Assembly: GCF_043290135.1 (NCBI RefSeq)
Contig: NC_134710.1
Location: 4,492,321 to 4,556,320, forward strand
Origin: Rhipicephalus microplus
Lineage: Eukaryota > Arthropoda > Arachnida > Ixodida > Ixodidae
Length of the DNA: 64,000 nucleotides
Direction of reading: 5' to 3'
Below are positions 20,026 through 31,430 of this stretch, one piece after another. Numbering within the stretch: position 1 is the first letter of the stretch; each line of letters starts with the position of its first letter. Position numbers and translations under genes: made by a program. The notes under the pieces are model-generated. The model had not been told where the DNA came from. It saw nothing but the letters and a program-made list of their open reading frames with translations, and made no database searches.

Positions 20026-23000
20026 CTACGCATTGCCTGGGTATATGACATGATAAAAGCGAACATCTCTTAAAAAAGCTAGCACCAATTTATGAGTGAA
20101 CAGTGGTTCCCTACCGACGAACATTGCAGGGTGTAAAGGTATATGTTGTCGGTAAGGTAATGAAAAGTGTTGTTTTCTTAGAGTGTCTAGTTGTTTGCAC
20201 TGGAATAAAATGTGAAGAACTGTTAGTGCTTCACCACATCTGTCACACAATGGTAGATCACCACCGGACAAAAGATGTGAGTGTGTCGTGTATGTGTGTC
20301 CTATCCTGAGCCTCGTTAGTGTTACCTCTGTGTGACGTGATTTTGATAGTGGCGGCCAATGGCCAAGGTGTGGCTTAATAACGTGTAGTTTGTTTTGTGT
20401 GTGTCTATCCCAGTTGCTCTACCAGTAGTCCCTGAGCTTTCGTTTGAGAAACGGCTTAAGATCAAGGGCTGGGATTGATATGGGTGTAGTGGCAGTGCTT
20501 TCGTGGACGGATGCAGCAAGCTGATCCCCCTTCACGTTGCCTTGGATCTCACGGTGCCCTGGCACCCAGCACACTACAACATGTTGTTTGAGTGTGTAGA
20601 GTGTGCATAAAGTGGAGTAAAGTGAGACGAGGACAGGGTTTTTTTTGTTTTTTAAGATTGTGCAGAGCCATTACCACACTGAGGGAGTCCATATAAATTA
20701 CTGCTTTTTGTATTTGTAGTTGTTTGATGTGTTTAGCAGCCACAAGTATCGCGTAAGCTTCCGCTGTGAAGATACTTGTGCTTGGATGTAGAGGGCCAGC
20801 ATCCGAAAAGGATGGGCCGACAGCAGCGTAGGACACAGAGGAGTTAGACTTAGAAGCATCTGTAAAGAACTCAGGACGTGTCTATTTGTGTTGAAGTTCC
20901 AGGAAGTACGTTCGGATATGGGTAATAGGCGCATGTTTTGTAACTTCTAGGAAAGACACATCGCAGTCTATAGTCTGCCACTGCCACGGTGGCGGGTATG
21001 CTACTGGAGCCATTAAACTGTGTTCAAGTGACACTCCAGTTTCTTCAGCTAGACCCTTCAGGCGTACTGAAAAGGGCTGCCTCATCGAAGGACTGTTTTG
21101 AAACAGAATGGAGCTCGACAAATCATTAATAGTAGAGCATGAGGGGTGCTTCTTGTCTGCTTTCACCTTAAGAAAATATACAAAGGACATGCAAGTTCTT
21201 TGTAGATGAAGCGACCATTCATTCGACTCAACGTAAAGGCTTTCTACAGGGCCGGTGCGAAAAGCACCCGTAGAAAGGCGGATGCCCAAATGGTGCACGG
21301 GATCCAGCATCTTCAAAGCACTTTGAGTCGCAGACTGATAAACAACGGTCCCATAATCTAAGCGGATGTGAATGAGGCTTCTATACATGTTCATGAGACA
21401 TTGCCTGTCACTACCCCACGTAGTACGTGACAACACTTTTATAACATTCATAGTTTTTAAACATTTTGTTTTTAAGTACTTCATGTGTGGTACGAAGGTC
21501 AACATGTTGTCCAAGATTAAGCTCCAGAATTTATGGTCGGCTTTGACCGACAGACGTTGCCCGTTCAGTCGAATGTCAGGTTCCGAGTGCATGCCTCTCT
21601 TTCGAGAGAACAAGACACACGTGCTTTTTTGTGGGTTAAGTCGAAATCTGTTTTCATCTGCCCATTTGTAGACCTTGTTTAAACCCAGCTGAACCTGCCG
21701 CTCACATATTGCCAAGTTGCATGACTTGAAGCCAAGCTGAACGTCATCGACATATGTACAATAGAATATATTGCGGGGGATGGACAGGTGCAAGGAATTC
21801 ATTTTGATAATAAAAAGTGTACAACTAAGTACACCACCTTGCGGTACTCCCGTGTCCTGGACAAATGTTTGGGAGAGAACACTGCCTACACGGACAAGAA
21901 ATGTTCGATTGGACAAGTAACTCTGGATTATGGAAAACATTCTACCTCGCACACCCAGGTGAGACAAGTCTCTTAATATGCCAAAACGCCATGTTGTGTC
22001 GTAAGCCTTCTCGATATCGAGGAACACAGAGAGGAAGTATTGTTTGTAGGCGAAAGCGTCTCAGATCTGTGTCTCGATACGCACCAGATGGTCGGTGGTG
22101 GATCTACCCTCTCGAAATCCACACTGGAATCGGTCGAGCAGACTGTGCGTTTCAAGGAGATGTAAAAGTCGGCGGTTTATGATCTTTTCAAAAAGTTTAC
22201 AAAGGCAGCTTGTAAGAGCAATGGGCCTATAACTTGAAACTGAGGAAGCGTCCTTGCCCTCTTTTAAAATGGGAATAATTATAGCCTCTTTCCAGGAAGC
22301 GGGAATGACACCAGAAAACCAGATAGCGTTGTATAGGGAGAGTAATGTTTTTCGCGTTTTGAGCGGCAGGTTTTTCAACAATTCATACACAACACGATCG
22401 TGGCCTGAGGCAGAATTACTGCAGGAGTTTAGTCACGTTTGTAGCTCAGCTAAGTTGAAAGGCTGGTTGTATGCCTCGTAGTTTGTACACTTGTGTTCTA
22501 GTTTCTGCTTTTCTATCCTTGCTTTATATCTTTGAAAAGCTTGAGTATAGTGTGATGACCTAGACACCTGCTCGTAGTGGGCACCAAGGAAATTTGCCTG
22601 ATCTTCCAGGCTGTCACCCTGTGTGTTAAGGAGTGGGAGTGTATGTACTTGTCTTCCTGCTACCCTACGAACCATGTTCCAGACTTAAGCCTCTTGTGTA
22701 TATGAATTGATCCATGATAAGAACTTGTGCCAGCTTTCTCTTCTGGCCTACCTGCGCGTTCTCCTGCCTTGAGATTTTATTTTCTTAAAGCTGGCAAGAT
22801 TTTCCGCTGTAGGCGAATTCCGAAACAACCTTCATGCCTTGTTCTGCTCCTTCCGCGCATTACGACACTCGGTGTTCCACCATGGGATGCGTCGCTTGCC
22901 AGGCAGTCCAGATGTTTGCAGGATTCACTTGGCTGCTGCGTCAATAAGGAAAGCTGTGAATCCACAGCTTCATCTATGCTTAACCCACATATGTCTGTCC

Positions 23001-23478
23001 AACATAAAAGAGTAGTGTTATAAAACTGTTCTTAGTCGGCCTTGTATGTCAGCTATTTGGGAACTTGTGAATAACATTGGTATGATGTTGGTGTACTCAG
23101 AATGACAGGAAAATGGTCACTTCCATAAGGATTATTTATAATTTTCCATTGGAGTAGGGGTAGAAGTGAAGGAGATGCAATACTGAGGTCTATGGAGGAG
23201 TAAGTATTGTTTGCAAGGTTATAATATGTTGCCTCTTTCCTATTCAACAGGCAAGCACCTGATGAAAAGAGAAACTGTTCGATGAGACGACCTCGTGCAT
23301 CACATCGACAGTCACCCCATAAACCGCTGTGCGCATTCAGGTCCCCTAGAAACAGATAAAGTTCTGGTAACTCATCTATTAAATACTGGAAATCATGTTT
23401 TTCCAGGCGGTGTTGCGGCGGTATGTATAGAGAGCAGATGGTGACGAGCTTATTCAATAGAAGTGCTCGAACAGCCAC
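20026..23478 (-). pseudogene. LINE ORF2 (endonuclease, reverse transcriptase, RNase H), copy A
   Basis: Order on the minus strand: the C-terminal half of an AP-type endonuclease (23478-23053: LFLGDLNAHSGLWG, SSIDLSIAS, SDHFPVIL); a linker; reverse transcriptase (22675-20882) with FEKIINRRL, FLDIEKAYD, VPQGGVLS and the catalytic CTYVDDVQL; RNase H (20870-20549: FFTDAS, FTAEAYAI, IYMDSLSVV); and a Cys/His C-terminus (20271-20026: CDRCGEA-x8-FQC). The N-terminal ~100+ residues of the endonuclease are missing. Single stops break the frame before FLDIEKAYD and before RNase H, and frameshifts separate the endonuclease and the C-terminus. Confidence 0.8.
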
Positions 23479-23602
23479 TGCCTGTTATGTTAGTAGTGTC
23501 TCCATTATGGGAGTAAAAAAGTGCTGTGTGTACGAAATGAGTGTGGCTGGTGTCTAAAGAGAGAAGTGACTTATCTTACAGAGCCTTTAGAAGGCCCTGT
23601 AA

Positions 23603-24817
23603 TTACCGTTTTGTCTTTTTTAGAGCGGTCGAGGGAACCTGCCGCTCCTTTGGCGCAGTCTGCGCCGGTGCAGTTGATGTGTCCATCGCCTCAGGAGAGG
23701 CGACAGACAATGTTGTTTTCGTTGTAGGCTTCGTCGTGACAGACGGAGCCTTCGATCCCACCGGGCTTGAGGTCGACGGGACCTCTTTAGTTTGTCTGGT
23801 GCCCTGGCTGCTGCAAGGGTTCACAGGGGCCTTCGGTGAGGCTGTATTCAAGGAGGGTGGGGCAGCCGAGGCTGCTCCCCCCATGAAGGCTTGAGGCGTT
23901 TGCCTCGGCACGCTGGGCATGGTCCAAGGCATTGCCGAAAACCGAAGTGGTGCTGACCCCCCTCGCAGCACTTCGGCATACGATGTGTTCTCAGCAAAAT
24001 GCGGGGAAACGCGCTGCCGCGCTTCACTGAAGCTTATGTTCAATTTAAACTTTGTAATTATAATTTCTTTTTCCCTTTTCCAGGCCACGCATGACCTGGA
24101 ATATGCAGGATGGTCACCCTCACAGTTTGCGCAGTGGACTTGTAGCTGACAGTCATCGTCAGCGGTATGACCTTTGGTGCCGCATTTCGCCCAGGTAAGC
24201 TGTCTTCGGCAGCTCTGGGAGCCGTGCCTGAACCTCTGACACTTAAAGCAGCGCCGCGGGTTGGGTGTGCATGGTCTGACTGGCAGTTTAAGATATCCTG
24301 TTGCTATTTCAGTGGGGAGAGTGCTAGATGCGAAATTGAGTATGATGTGTTTCGTTGGGATTTCTTTATTTTCTCTTCTTATTCTGATACGCTGCACCTG
24401 AATGACATTTTCTTCTTTCCAGCTTGTTAGAAGTTCATCATCAGAGAGGTCCATCAGGTCTCCATCTGATACAACACCCTTCACGGTGTTCATGATTCGA
24501 TGCGGTGTGATTGTGATAGGCTGATCCCCAAATGATGTAAGTTTATGCAGTCTCTGGTACTGTGCGTGGTCTTTTATTTCGAGTAACAGGTCACCACTGG
24601 CGGTCTTTGTGGCTTTGTAGCCTGCGCCTAGCGTTTCTATAAGGCATCTGGACACAAGGAAAGGTGAAATGCTTCTAGCTTTCTTTTCTGTACTTTCACA
24701 GTGGATCATGTGGTATTTCGGGAAGTTATCTTTCTTGTTTGGAAGAAATTCGAAAATTGCATCGGTGCGCCACTTCTTGGAGGGGCGATTAGTTGTGAGA
24801 GGGCTAGGAGTTCCCAT
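23603..24817 (-). CDS. LINE ORF1 (gag-like RNA-binding protein), copy A
   Basis: A 404-codon open frame. Residues 125-190 hold an RRM-like/linker region of alternating basic and hydrophobic residues. Three zinc knuckles follow: C190-x2-C193-x4-H198-x4-C203; a second in which the first Cys is Trp209 (WAKCGTKGH-x5-C223); and C229-x2-C232-x4-H237-x5-C243. The C-terminal third (about 290-404) is Pro/Ser/Thr-rich. In I-clade LINEs this protein coats the RNA. The start at 24817 is the first ATG after the leader. The Trp-for-Cys change probably cripples the second knuckle. Confidence 0.8.
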   Translation of the reverse strand: MGTPSPLTTNRPSKKWRTDAIFEFLPNKKDNFPKYHMIHCESTEKKARSISPFLVSRCLIETLGAGYKATKTASGDLLLEIKDHAQYQRLHKLTSFGDQPITITPHRIMNTVKGVVSDGDLMDLSDDELLTSWKEENVIQVQRIRIRRENKEIPTKHIILNFASSTLPTEIATGYLKLPVRPCTPNPRRCFKCQRFRHGSQSCRRQLTWAKCGTKGHTADDDCQLQVHCANCEGDHPAYSRSCVAWKREKEIIITKFKLNISFSEARQRVSPHFAENTSYAEVLRGGSAPLRFSAMPWTMPSVPRQTPQAFMGGAASAAPPSLNTASPKAPVNPCSSQGTRQTKEVPSTSSPVGSKAPSVTTKPTTKTTLSVASPEAMDTSTAPAQTAPKERQVPSTALKKTKR

Positions 24818-25352
24818 AAATTTGGTAGCTTATTCGGCGGCAATGCCAGCCACCCATCACCGAGCCCAACAAGGGGCGCTGCGAGATGCGAAGGAGACGC
24901 AGGCGCCAGCCGTACATGGCCGCTATAACCTAATATATCTATCCAAGGTTGGATATCTACACCAGGTTAACCCTTGCCGTCGGGAATTGTGGAAGTAAAA
25001 AGAAGTGAGGAGAGGACAGGAAAGATCAAAAGTAGTAGAAAAGACGAAGATAGAGAGCTAGAAGGAGACAGGAAAAGGCGATTGCCGATTTCCCTTGGGT
25101 GGGTCAGCCCAGGGGTGCCATCTACATGAAGCCGGGGCCAAAGGGGTGTGTTGCCTCTGCCGGGGGGCCTTAAAGGTCCAATCACCCAGCGTCAGCTCAA
25201 CCCCAAGATTCCCTTTTCCCCAGACACGGCAAAGCCACGTACGGCTAGGCGTGGGAGGGAGTCAAAACTCCCCCGTTAGCTCAGGTCCGTGGTGTCGCTA
25301 CACACCAAACGCCTACTTGCGCAGGCGCCCCTGCGGGGTAGGTTGCCATTGC

Positions 25353-26510
25353 AGACAGCTATAGAATTATCATTGGTTTGACATAGTGGGCATGGTGGTC
25401 TAATAGACACTGTAGATCCAGTTAGCGCTGACGCTGATGGCATGCATTCCACAGCATACATTTCTTCAGACATGTGGGTCCTTTGTTCATCTTGCAGTAC
25501 ATGACGCCACAACAGCCGGACCTCCTCCCGGATTTCTACTTGTACGCGGAGGAAGGTTAAAATTTCCTTGGCTAGCTGTGTTCTGTCGTCAGGAGTTTTG
25601 ATGATGCTGGATATGCTAGATGTTCGTTTCATTAGTCCTCTGTTTGTACATGATGGTGAGATCCTCTGGCAGACATAACATCAGGACACTGTTTAACACC
25701 ACGGTGTACTGGTCTGGTGAAACCCCAAAGCCTTCTAAGGCGCTGACGTGAAACTGGACGATGTCGTGCAACAGACGAAGCTTCGGGACCTCTGATGAGC
25801 TATTCACTAGGCTTAGTGCGAGAAGATAATTGACATGTTCGTTCACAAACAGATCCCAGTATCTGAAGTGGTCTGCGTAACAATTTCAAAGTGGTAGTTT
25901 TGATAGGCTAAGCAGATACCTACGATAACCCACTTCGCAGTGCGGATTAATTAGGCGAGCAGGTTCTTTTCAGCTTTTCGATGCGAAGCGTGATTGTGGC
26001 CTCGAAACGATCACAAAAAGACTGCCATTCATGGTGGTTACCATCGAAAGTTGGTACCTGTAGCTTCAGTAGTTGAACTGAACGCTGACGGCGCTCTGCC
26101 ACCTGGCTTGCTGCGTCACTGAAGTTCAGAGATCCGAGGTAGCTAAGCCTAGGTTCAGTTGCTCAAGCCGGCGTTCTGGCAGCCCTCTCAAATTCTTGAA
26201 GCCAGAACTTGGCGTGGTACACAACCTAGGCAATCTTCTCACTGCATCCCTGCTTCGTTCCTACTTCCTGGTCGAGGTATTCTTCATCTGTGGTCACAAG
26301 GATGATGTCATCGAGCTTCAACAGCGCTGCCTCCTTGTCTTTGGGGTAATCCATGTGGTCGTTAATTTGAGAGACATCAGGATCCCATTGCTGCAGCAGG
26401 TCCATTAGAAACCTAAGTGCTCTCGTGATGCCAGCCCTGACTGAGCCGCACTTCATCCGAAGGTGGTCAGAGTTCACGTACAAGAAAATCTCTGGAGGGG
26501 CACTTTCCAG
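25353..26510 (-). pseudogene. BEL/Pao gag, 5' part
   Basis: Read on the minus strand: a helical N-terminal part (26500-26230), then LKLQVPTFDGNHHEWQSF-CDRFEA, the hallmark of the BEL/Pao gag (DUF1759) family, then CLPEDLTIMYKQR and ILTFLRVQVEIREE (25700-25550), ending at CPLCQTN where the LINE is inserted. Several stops and frame changes lie between 26230 and 25840. Confidence 0.75.
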
Positions 26511-26511
26511 T

Positions 26512-26898
26512 TTCACGGCACCAACAACGTAGCGAAAGGACTGGTTGCCCACACGTAAAGGAAAGACATCCGTTTATTGAATCATATGGGCAAACTGCTG
26601 CACAGCCCACGTGCGCGTGCCCTCGACGCCACCTTAGTTTCTTCTTCAACGCACTCTCCAAGTAACTTCGTTCTTATTTTGCAACAGTGCGTGGCTTGAG
26701 GAGGGCAAGTGCCCTTTTTGCATCTCATTATTGACGCTCAGCCAGTGGTGTAAGCAGCCAAGAGAACAAAGGCTGTGATTGAGTGACAGTCAAGATGGGT
26801 GTGCATGCACCCCAAAAATTTCTCGCATGAACAATATATGCCAACCGGCTGAATGTCCGGGGGAGTCCAATCAGCAACTGAGACGCACCACACTGACA
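26512..26898 (-). repeat. BEL/Pao 5' LTR and primer-binding site
   Basis: On the minus strand TTGGTGCCGTGAAAC (complement of 26511-26525) resembles the BEL-type primer-binding site and lies just before gag. The LTR upstream would run from TGTCAGTGTGGTGCG (complement near 26898), through a CATATATTG promoter-like word and an AATAAACGG signal (complement near 26570), to about 26525. No second LTR was found, so the borders are tentative. Confidence 0.45.
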
Positions 26899-27278
26899 GT
26901 GTCACAAAGTGCTGCCAATGCAGTTAAGCATAAGCATTTATATTAATATTATAGTATTAAAAAATACACTCAAGGCTACATTTACCACAAATCCTAGCCT
27001 CATAGGTTATGTGGGGCTTCACCGCCCTGTCTGTGGAGGCTTCACAAGATACCTTTAGGGAGGCTTCATAAAAAAAAATTGAACCAAATGCGAGACAAAA
27101 ACGCCACACCTAGTGGCAGAAATGTCATTTTGCACATGTTTTTCGGTGCTGCTCGAATGGTTTAACCATTAGTTACTGCTAACACAAATGGTGTCATGAA
27201 TGTGCGTGGCAACATGAAAAGTTCAAATGATTCCAGTAGCCAATAAAGTCTTCTGAAAGCATGAAGCAGAAGGTGAAC

Positions 27279-27424
27279 CTGACCCCAAGACCCAGCAGGG
27301 CTCCAAAGGCAACTGTGAGGGATAGGCCCCTGGAGAACAGGTTCCCATGGTGGTTGTCCCCAATGACTCGGTACTGCCGCAGCAGGTAGTGGGCAAAGCC
27401 AAACAGCATGCCGCTCGCCACACT
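27279..27424 (-). CDS. CASD1: CASD1 homologue, internal exon (third of those seen)
   Basis: The acceptor TTGATTTCAG precedes codon SVASGMLFGFAHYLL, which continues the acyltransferase membrane domain after the WWFRWKIDRY exon. In CASD1 proteins that motif is likewise followed by GMLF. The exon reads through GNLFSRGLSLTVAFGALLGLGVR. The most likely donor is CAG|GTTCAC (exon end 27279, codon split after two bases), but the open frame continues to 27182, so a different donor or an alternative end is possible. The incoming phase (0) agrees with the previous exon. The following exons, which would encode the rest of the membrane domain, were not found to the left. Confidence 0.7.
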
Positions 27425-28475
27425 CTGAAATCAACAAGTGCATCGGTATTAATAAGTGGCAGAACGGCACAATCTTTGGAAGACTATGTGCCCGAGTAAT
27501 CAGTCAACATATCAACTTCACTACATCAAAACTTTAAAAAATAGAAATTGAACCTTTCATATAAAGCGCAGCAGCCAGATATTTTTTTCTTTACATGACA
27601 AGTGCCGGAATGATGTTTACATATAACGGCAGTATGAGCAGCTTCTTCAATAACGAGAAAAAAAATTTGTGAACTCGAGATCAGGCAACTGCAACTAGAT
27701 GCTGCACTCGCCAAGTGCTTTTTACAACAGCAAAATGTCAAGCATAAACCCAAAAGAAATGCTGGTCGAATGCACAGTGGGATAAGCGAAGCTACTGCTG
27801 TTGCAGTTTGTCATCAAAACCTCAGGTGTTGCATAAAGAGATGCAAAGTTGACGCTATCATGTTCAGTGAACTAAAGCACTCGCAGCATGCAAATCAAGA
27901 ACCATCACACAATCCAAGAAGCAAGGTGCCAACCTGAATTCGGGCACTCCCATTTTTAATAATAATAATTTTATTTCCGCCAATCAAATTTGATGGAGCA
28001 GGGGATGAAAATAAAAGTGACCATCCGCTTGACTAGATTCTCACTCCTCAGTATACGTGAGGGAGACGTGGCGGTGGCAACAGACCACAATATCTGGTGA
28101 AGACACGCAACATTAACCACAACAGGAGCTGCACAAGTTTCATACACATTGCCACTGCAGTGTTGGCAAAAAAATGCCACCACATATGTTAAAGGAGCTT
28201 GCTCAGATGATTGGGTAACCCACTAATCCTCTATACACATCTACAGTCACATATAAACATGACAATATTGTTATATATCCCAGGCTGTCACCAAAAGGTC
28301 TTGGCGATGAGCCCGAGCTGCTTCTGCGTTTCGAGCCTGCTGCACGAAGAGAAAGAAAGCGCACATACCGAGAGTGGTATGCACTGCCTTGAGGAGCGGC
28401 GCGTCATCTAGTGAGCATTCTTGAAATCACAGAAAAGCCGACGCCTTGAACGCCGGCACGTCACCTAATGAGCAT
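27425..28475. other. CASD1 intron sequence; possible LINE 3' end at 27955-28190
   Basis: No coding exon is seen. The stretch from 27955, with an AAT run followed by TTTATTTCCGCCAATCAAATTTG, looks like the 3' end of a LINE read on the minus strand, without coding sequence. A pair of diverged ~55-bp repeats ending in GAGCATT lies at 28385-28475. Confidence 0.35.
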
Positions 28476-31430
28476 TTATTTATTTATTTATTTATTGCAC
28501 CCTCAGGGTCCGAAGGCATTACTGAGGGGAGTGGGGATACATAAGAATACAGAAAAAACATCAAAGCATAAAGGAAAAAAAAACTACAAAGTGGATGGTA
28601 AAAACTCACATCAAGACAAATAAAAAGAAGTGGCTGCAGCGGGAGTACAAGAGAACAACTTTGATAATGAGGAAAAAAATTATACAAACAGTAACAAATA
28701 TTAATATATTCACAAAATAGCAATTGTTTTATGGAATAAATTAATATCAGTTATGTCAGCGATGTTGAGGGGAAGGCCATTCCAATTGACACAAGTTCTG
28801 GGTAAGAATGAGTCATAAAAGCATTTAGTATGATATAATAGAATTCCAACTTTATTATAGTGATCAATGCGAGCTGATATATACGAGGGTTTTGTGAGTA
28901 ACTTGTTTTTCAGATAATTATTTTAGTAAATTTTGTGAAAAAGACATAATAAAGATACAGACCTGCGATGAGAGAGAGAGAAGGGAGGGATAAACTTCAT
29001 TTCATAGCAGTTACACTACTTGTTTGGTGATAGTTAGATAGTATTAAACGACAGGCACGGTTTTGCACAGCTTTCAGATCATAAATGAGTGAATGAATGC
29101 CAGGGCTCCAGACATACGCAGAACATTCTAAATGCAGGATATTCTAATTTTGAGCGAACCAGTGTTTTATAAAGCAGTAATTTTATTGAACTGGGTGAAT
29201 GAGAAAAGTTTCTGCGAAGATACTCAAGCATGCGTTTGGCGCTATTTATAATATGATCAATATGAGTTTTCTAGGACAGGTTAGAAGAAATGTGAATGTC
29301 GAGGTACTTATAAGAGAACACAGTTTCAAAAGCAACATTGTTAATGTGGTAATTAGGAGGTTCGTTGGAATTTCGAGAAATGTACATGTGCTTGCACTTA
29401 TTAGTGTTTAGGTTCATACTCCAAGTGTTACACCAATCCAAAACTCTGCTAATGTCTGATTGAAAGTAAGAGACGTTGTTATTGTCATTAATTTTGTAGT
29501 AAATAACACAATCATCAGCATAGGGATTTATTGAAGAAGAAATGTTAGTCGGCAAGTCATTTATGTATATGAGAAAAGGAGGCACCCGAGAACGGACCCC
29601 TAAGGCACGCCAGAACGAACAGGTAAGGGATGTGAATCAAAATAATTGGATGCTACAAATTGGGAACGATTTGAAAGAAAGCAAATCAATCATGCTAGTA
29701 CATTATAGTCAATGTTAAGATGACATAATTTAAGAAACAGCAGCCCATGCGAGACTTTGTCCAACACTTTTGAAAAATCTAACTATATGCATTCTGCCTG
29801 AAATCCGCGATCGAGGATGCAGTGAAGGTCATGTGTGAAACATATGAGCTGAGTTTCGCATGAGAATGACTTACGGAATCTGTGCTGGCCTGTGCTGAAA
29901 AACGAATTAGATTCTAAAAAAGAGACGAGATGAGAGTACATGACGTGCTCCATGATTTTACACGGTATACTGGGAAATGAGGCGAATGTTGTCAGGGCAA
30001 TGTTTATTTTCAGACTTGTGCAGAAGAATCACCCTCCCAACTTTCCAATCACTTGGAATACAACCTTTTTTAGTAAGAATTATGGAACGATATGACTTGG
30101 TGTTGATCAAAAATTTGGAGTTAATGTAGTCAATGCCACAGGAAGAGGAAAGTTTAAGATTTCGTATAATGCTCTGAATGCCTGGTGCCTCAAAAACAAC
30201 TGGGTCCGTGAGAGGAGCATCAAAAACAGGGTAGTCGCAATTATCACGAAACATCGTTGGAAAAAGCCGCTGTAAAGACATTGTTTAGAACAGAAGCACA
30301 TTCGTCTGATGGAAATGAAACGTCATCAGGCGATGTAAGTAGCAATGCGGTGGTGTCCTTCTTATTAATTACGTTCCAGAATTGTTTTGGATTGTTAATC
30401 AGCATAACAGGCAAAGTGTGGTTAAGGAATGTATTTTTCGCGTTTTTCAATGGAGCTTTGTACTCAGCAACCGCAAAAAAGTAGGAATCCCAGTGCACCT
30501 TAGAATTTAATTTCTTTGCAGAGCGAAACAAACATTTTTTCTTATTAGACAGTCTTTTCAAAAATTTATTGAACCAAGGCGATTCACTGTCACACCTCAA
30601 AGACTTAAGCGGCACAAAAGCATTACTAAGTTCAACAGTGTTCTTAAACAATTCCCAATTAGTGTCGAGAGAACGTAGTGAAAACTCCGGCAAATATTAA
30701 TCCAGAAAAATACCTAGTTGACGGTAAATGGCATTGAAGTCTGCCCGATTGTAGTCCCTAATGTACTTTACCTGATTGGTGAGCTTGTATACAGGAACCT
30801 CAACATCAAAATAAAGCAAGGAAAGGAATGATCACTGAGGCCAGGTGAATGCAAGACTGAAGAAATAAGATGTGGTACGTTTGTTAGAATGAGATCTAAA
30901 ATACTGGATGTGGTTGAAGTAGTTCAAGTAGGTTTAGTGACAAGCTGTGCCAGGTTGAAATCCAAGCAAGTTATTAACAACTTGCTACATTCAGTTGAGA
31001 AAGGGCTAGATAAGGCGTCGTACTATTCCACACAATTGTGGGGTAGTTCAAGTCCCCCAGAAAAAAGAATAGGAATGTTGAGAAAGCGTACAGTGATCAG
31101 GTTAAGCATGTCATGCGATTTGTCAGCAAAAGTTGAACCCGAAGGTGGAGAGCAGTAACATATGCCCAAAATAAACTTCGTGAAACATACACAGAGTTCA
31201 ACAAAGAATACTTCCAGGTTACTTAGGAAATTAATGGGCGATGCAACAAAATTATCCAAAACAGCTATTAAAACACCACCACCACATCTTTGGCCTCTAT
31301 ACAAGCGAAGTACGTTACACCTCTTTCTGCAGTTAAACAGTTCCGTATTCATTACCTTCAAAGAAAGCCATGCTTCAGTTAGTAAAACATCGGCATCACA
31401 AGAATCAATTGCAGCATCAAGTTAATATCG
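28476..31430 (-). pseudogene. CR1/jockey-type LINE, degenerate
   Basis: The 3' tail is five ATTT units at 28474-28495, i.e. (AAAT)n on the coding strand. Going up the minus strand: a 3' untranslated region; reverse transcriptase with FLIYINDLP and the catalytic PYADDCVIYY (29585-29271); the fingers region (30281-29958, FEAPGIQSI-NLKLSSSCGIDYIN); a linker rich in Lys (30693-30244); and an endonuclease half (31361-31023, GGGVLIAV, CYCSPPSG, ILFSGGLELPH, where SGDLNLP would be expected). Stops and frameshifts are many. It lies in the CASD1 intron on the gene's own strand. Confidence 0.75.

Larger units (their letters stand above)
19693..25338 (-). mobile_element. Full-length I-clade LINE (copy A)
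   Basis: The exact 14-bp word TAGGTTGCCATTGC is present at 19679-19692 and 25339-25352, a perfect target duplication. It defines both ends: a GC-rich 5' leader (25338-24818), ORF1, ORF2 with endonuclease, reverse transcriptase and RNase H, and a short 3' tail of ATC/ATG repeats (19693-19701). RNase H plus gag-like ORF1 place it in the I group. It is inserted in gag of a BEL/Pao copy. ORF2 has an endonuclease deletion, in-frame stops and frameshifts, so it is full length at its ends but not competent. Confidence 0.85.

Noticed and set aside
27526..27753. Minus-strand frame after the third CASD1 exon as a further exon
   Set aside because: It lies upstream of the exon on the minus strand (within the intron), has no similarity to the CASD1 domain and lacks convincing splice sites.
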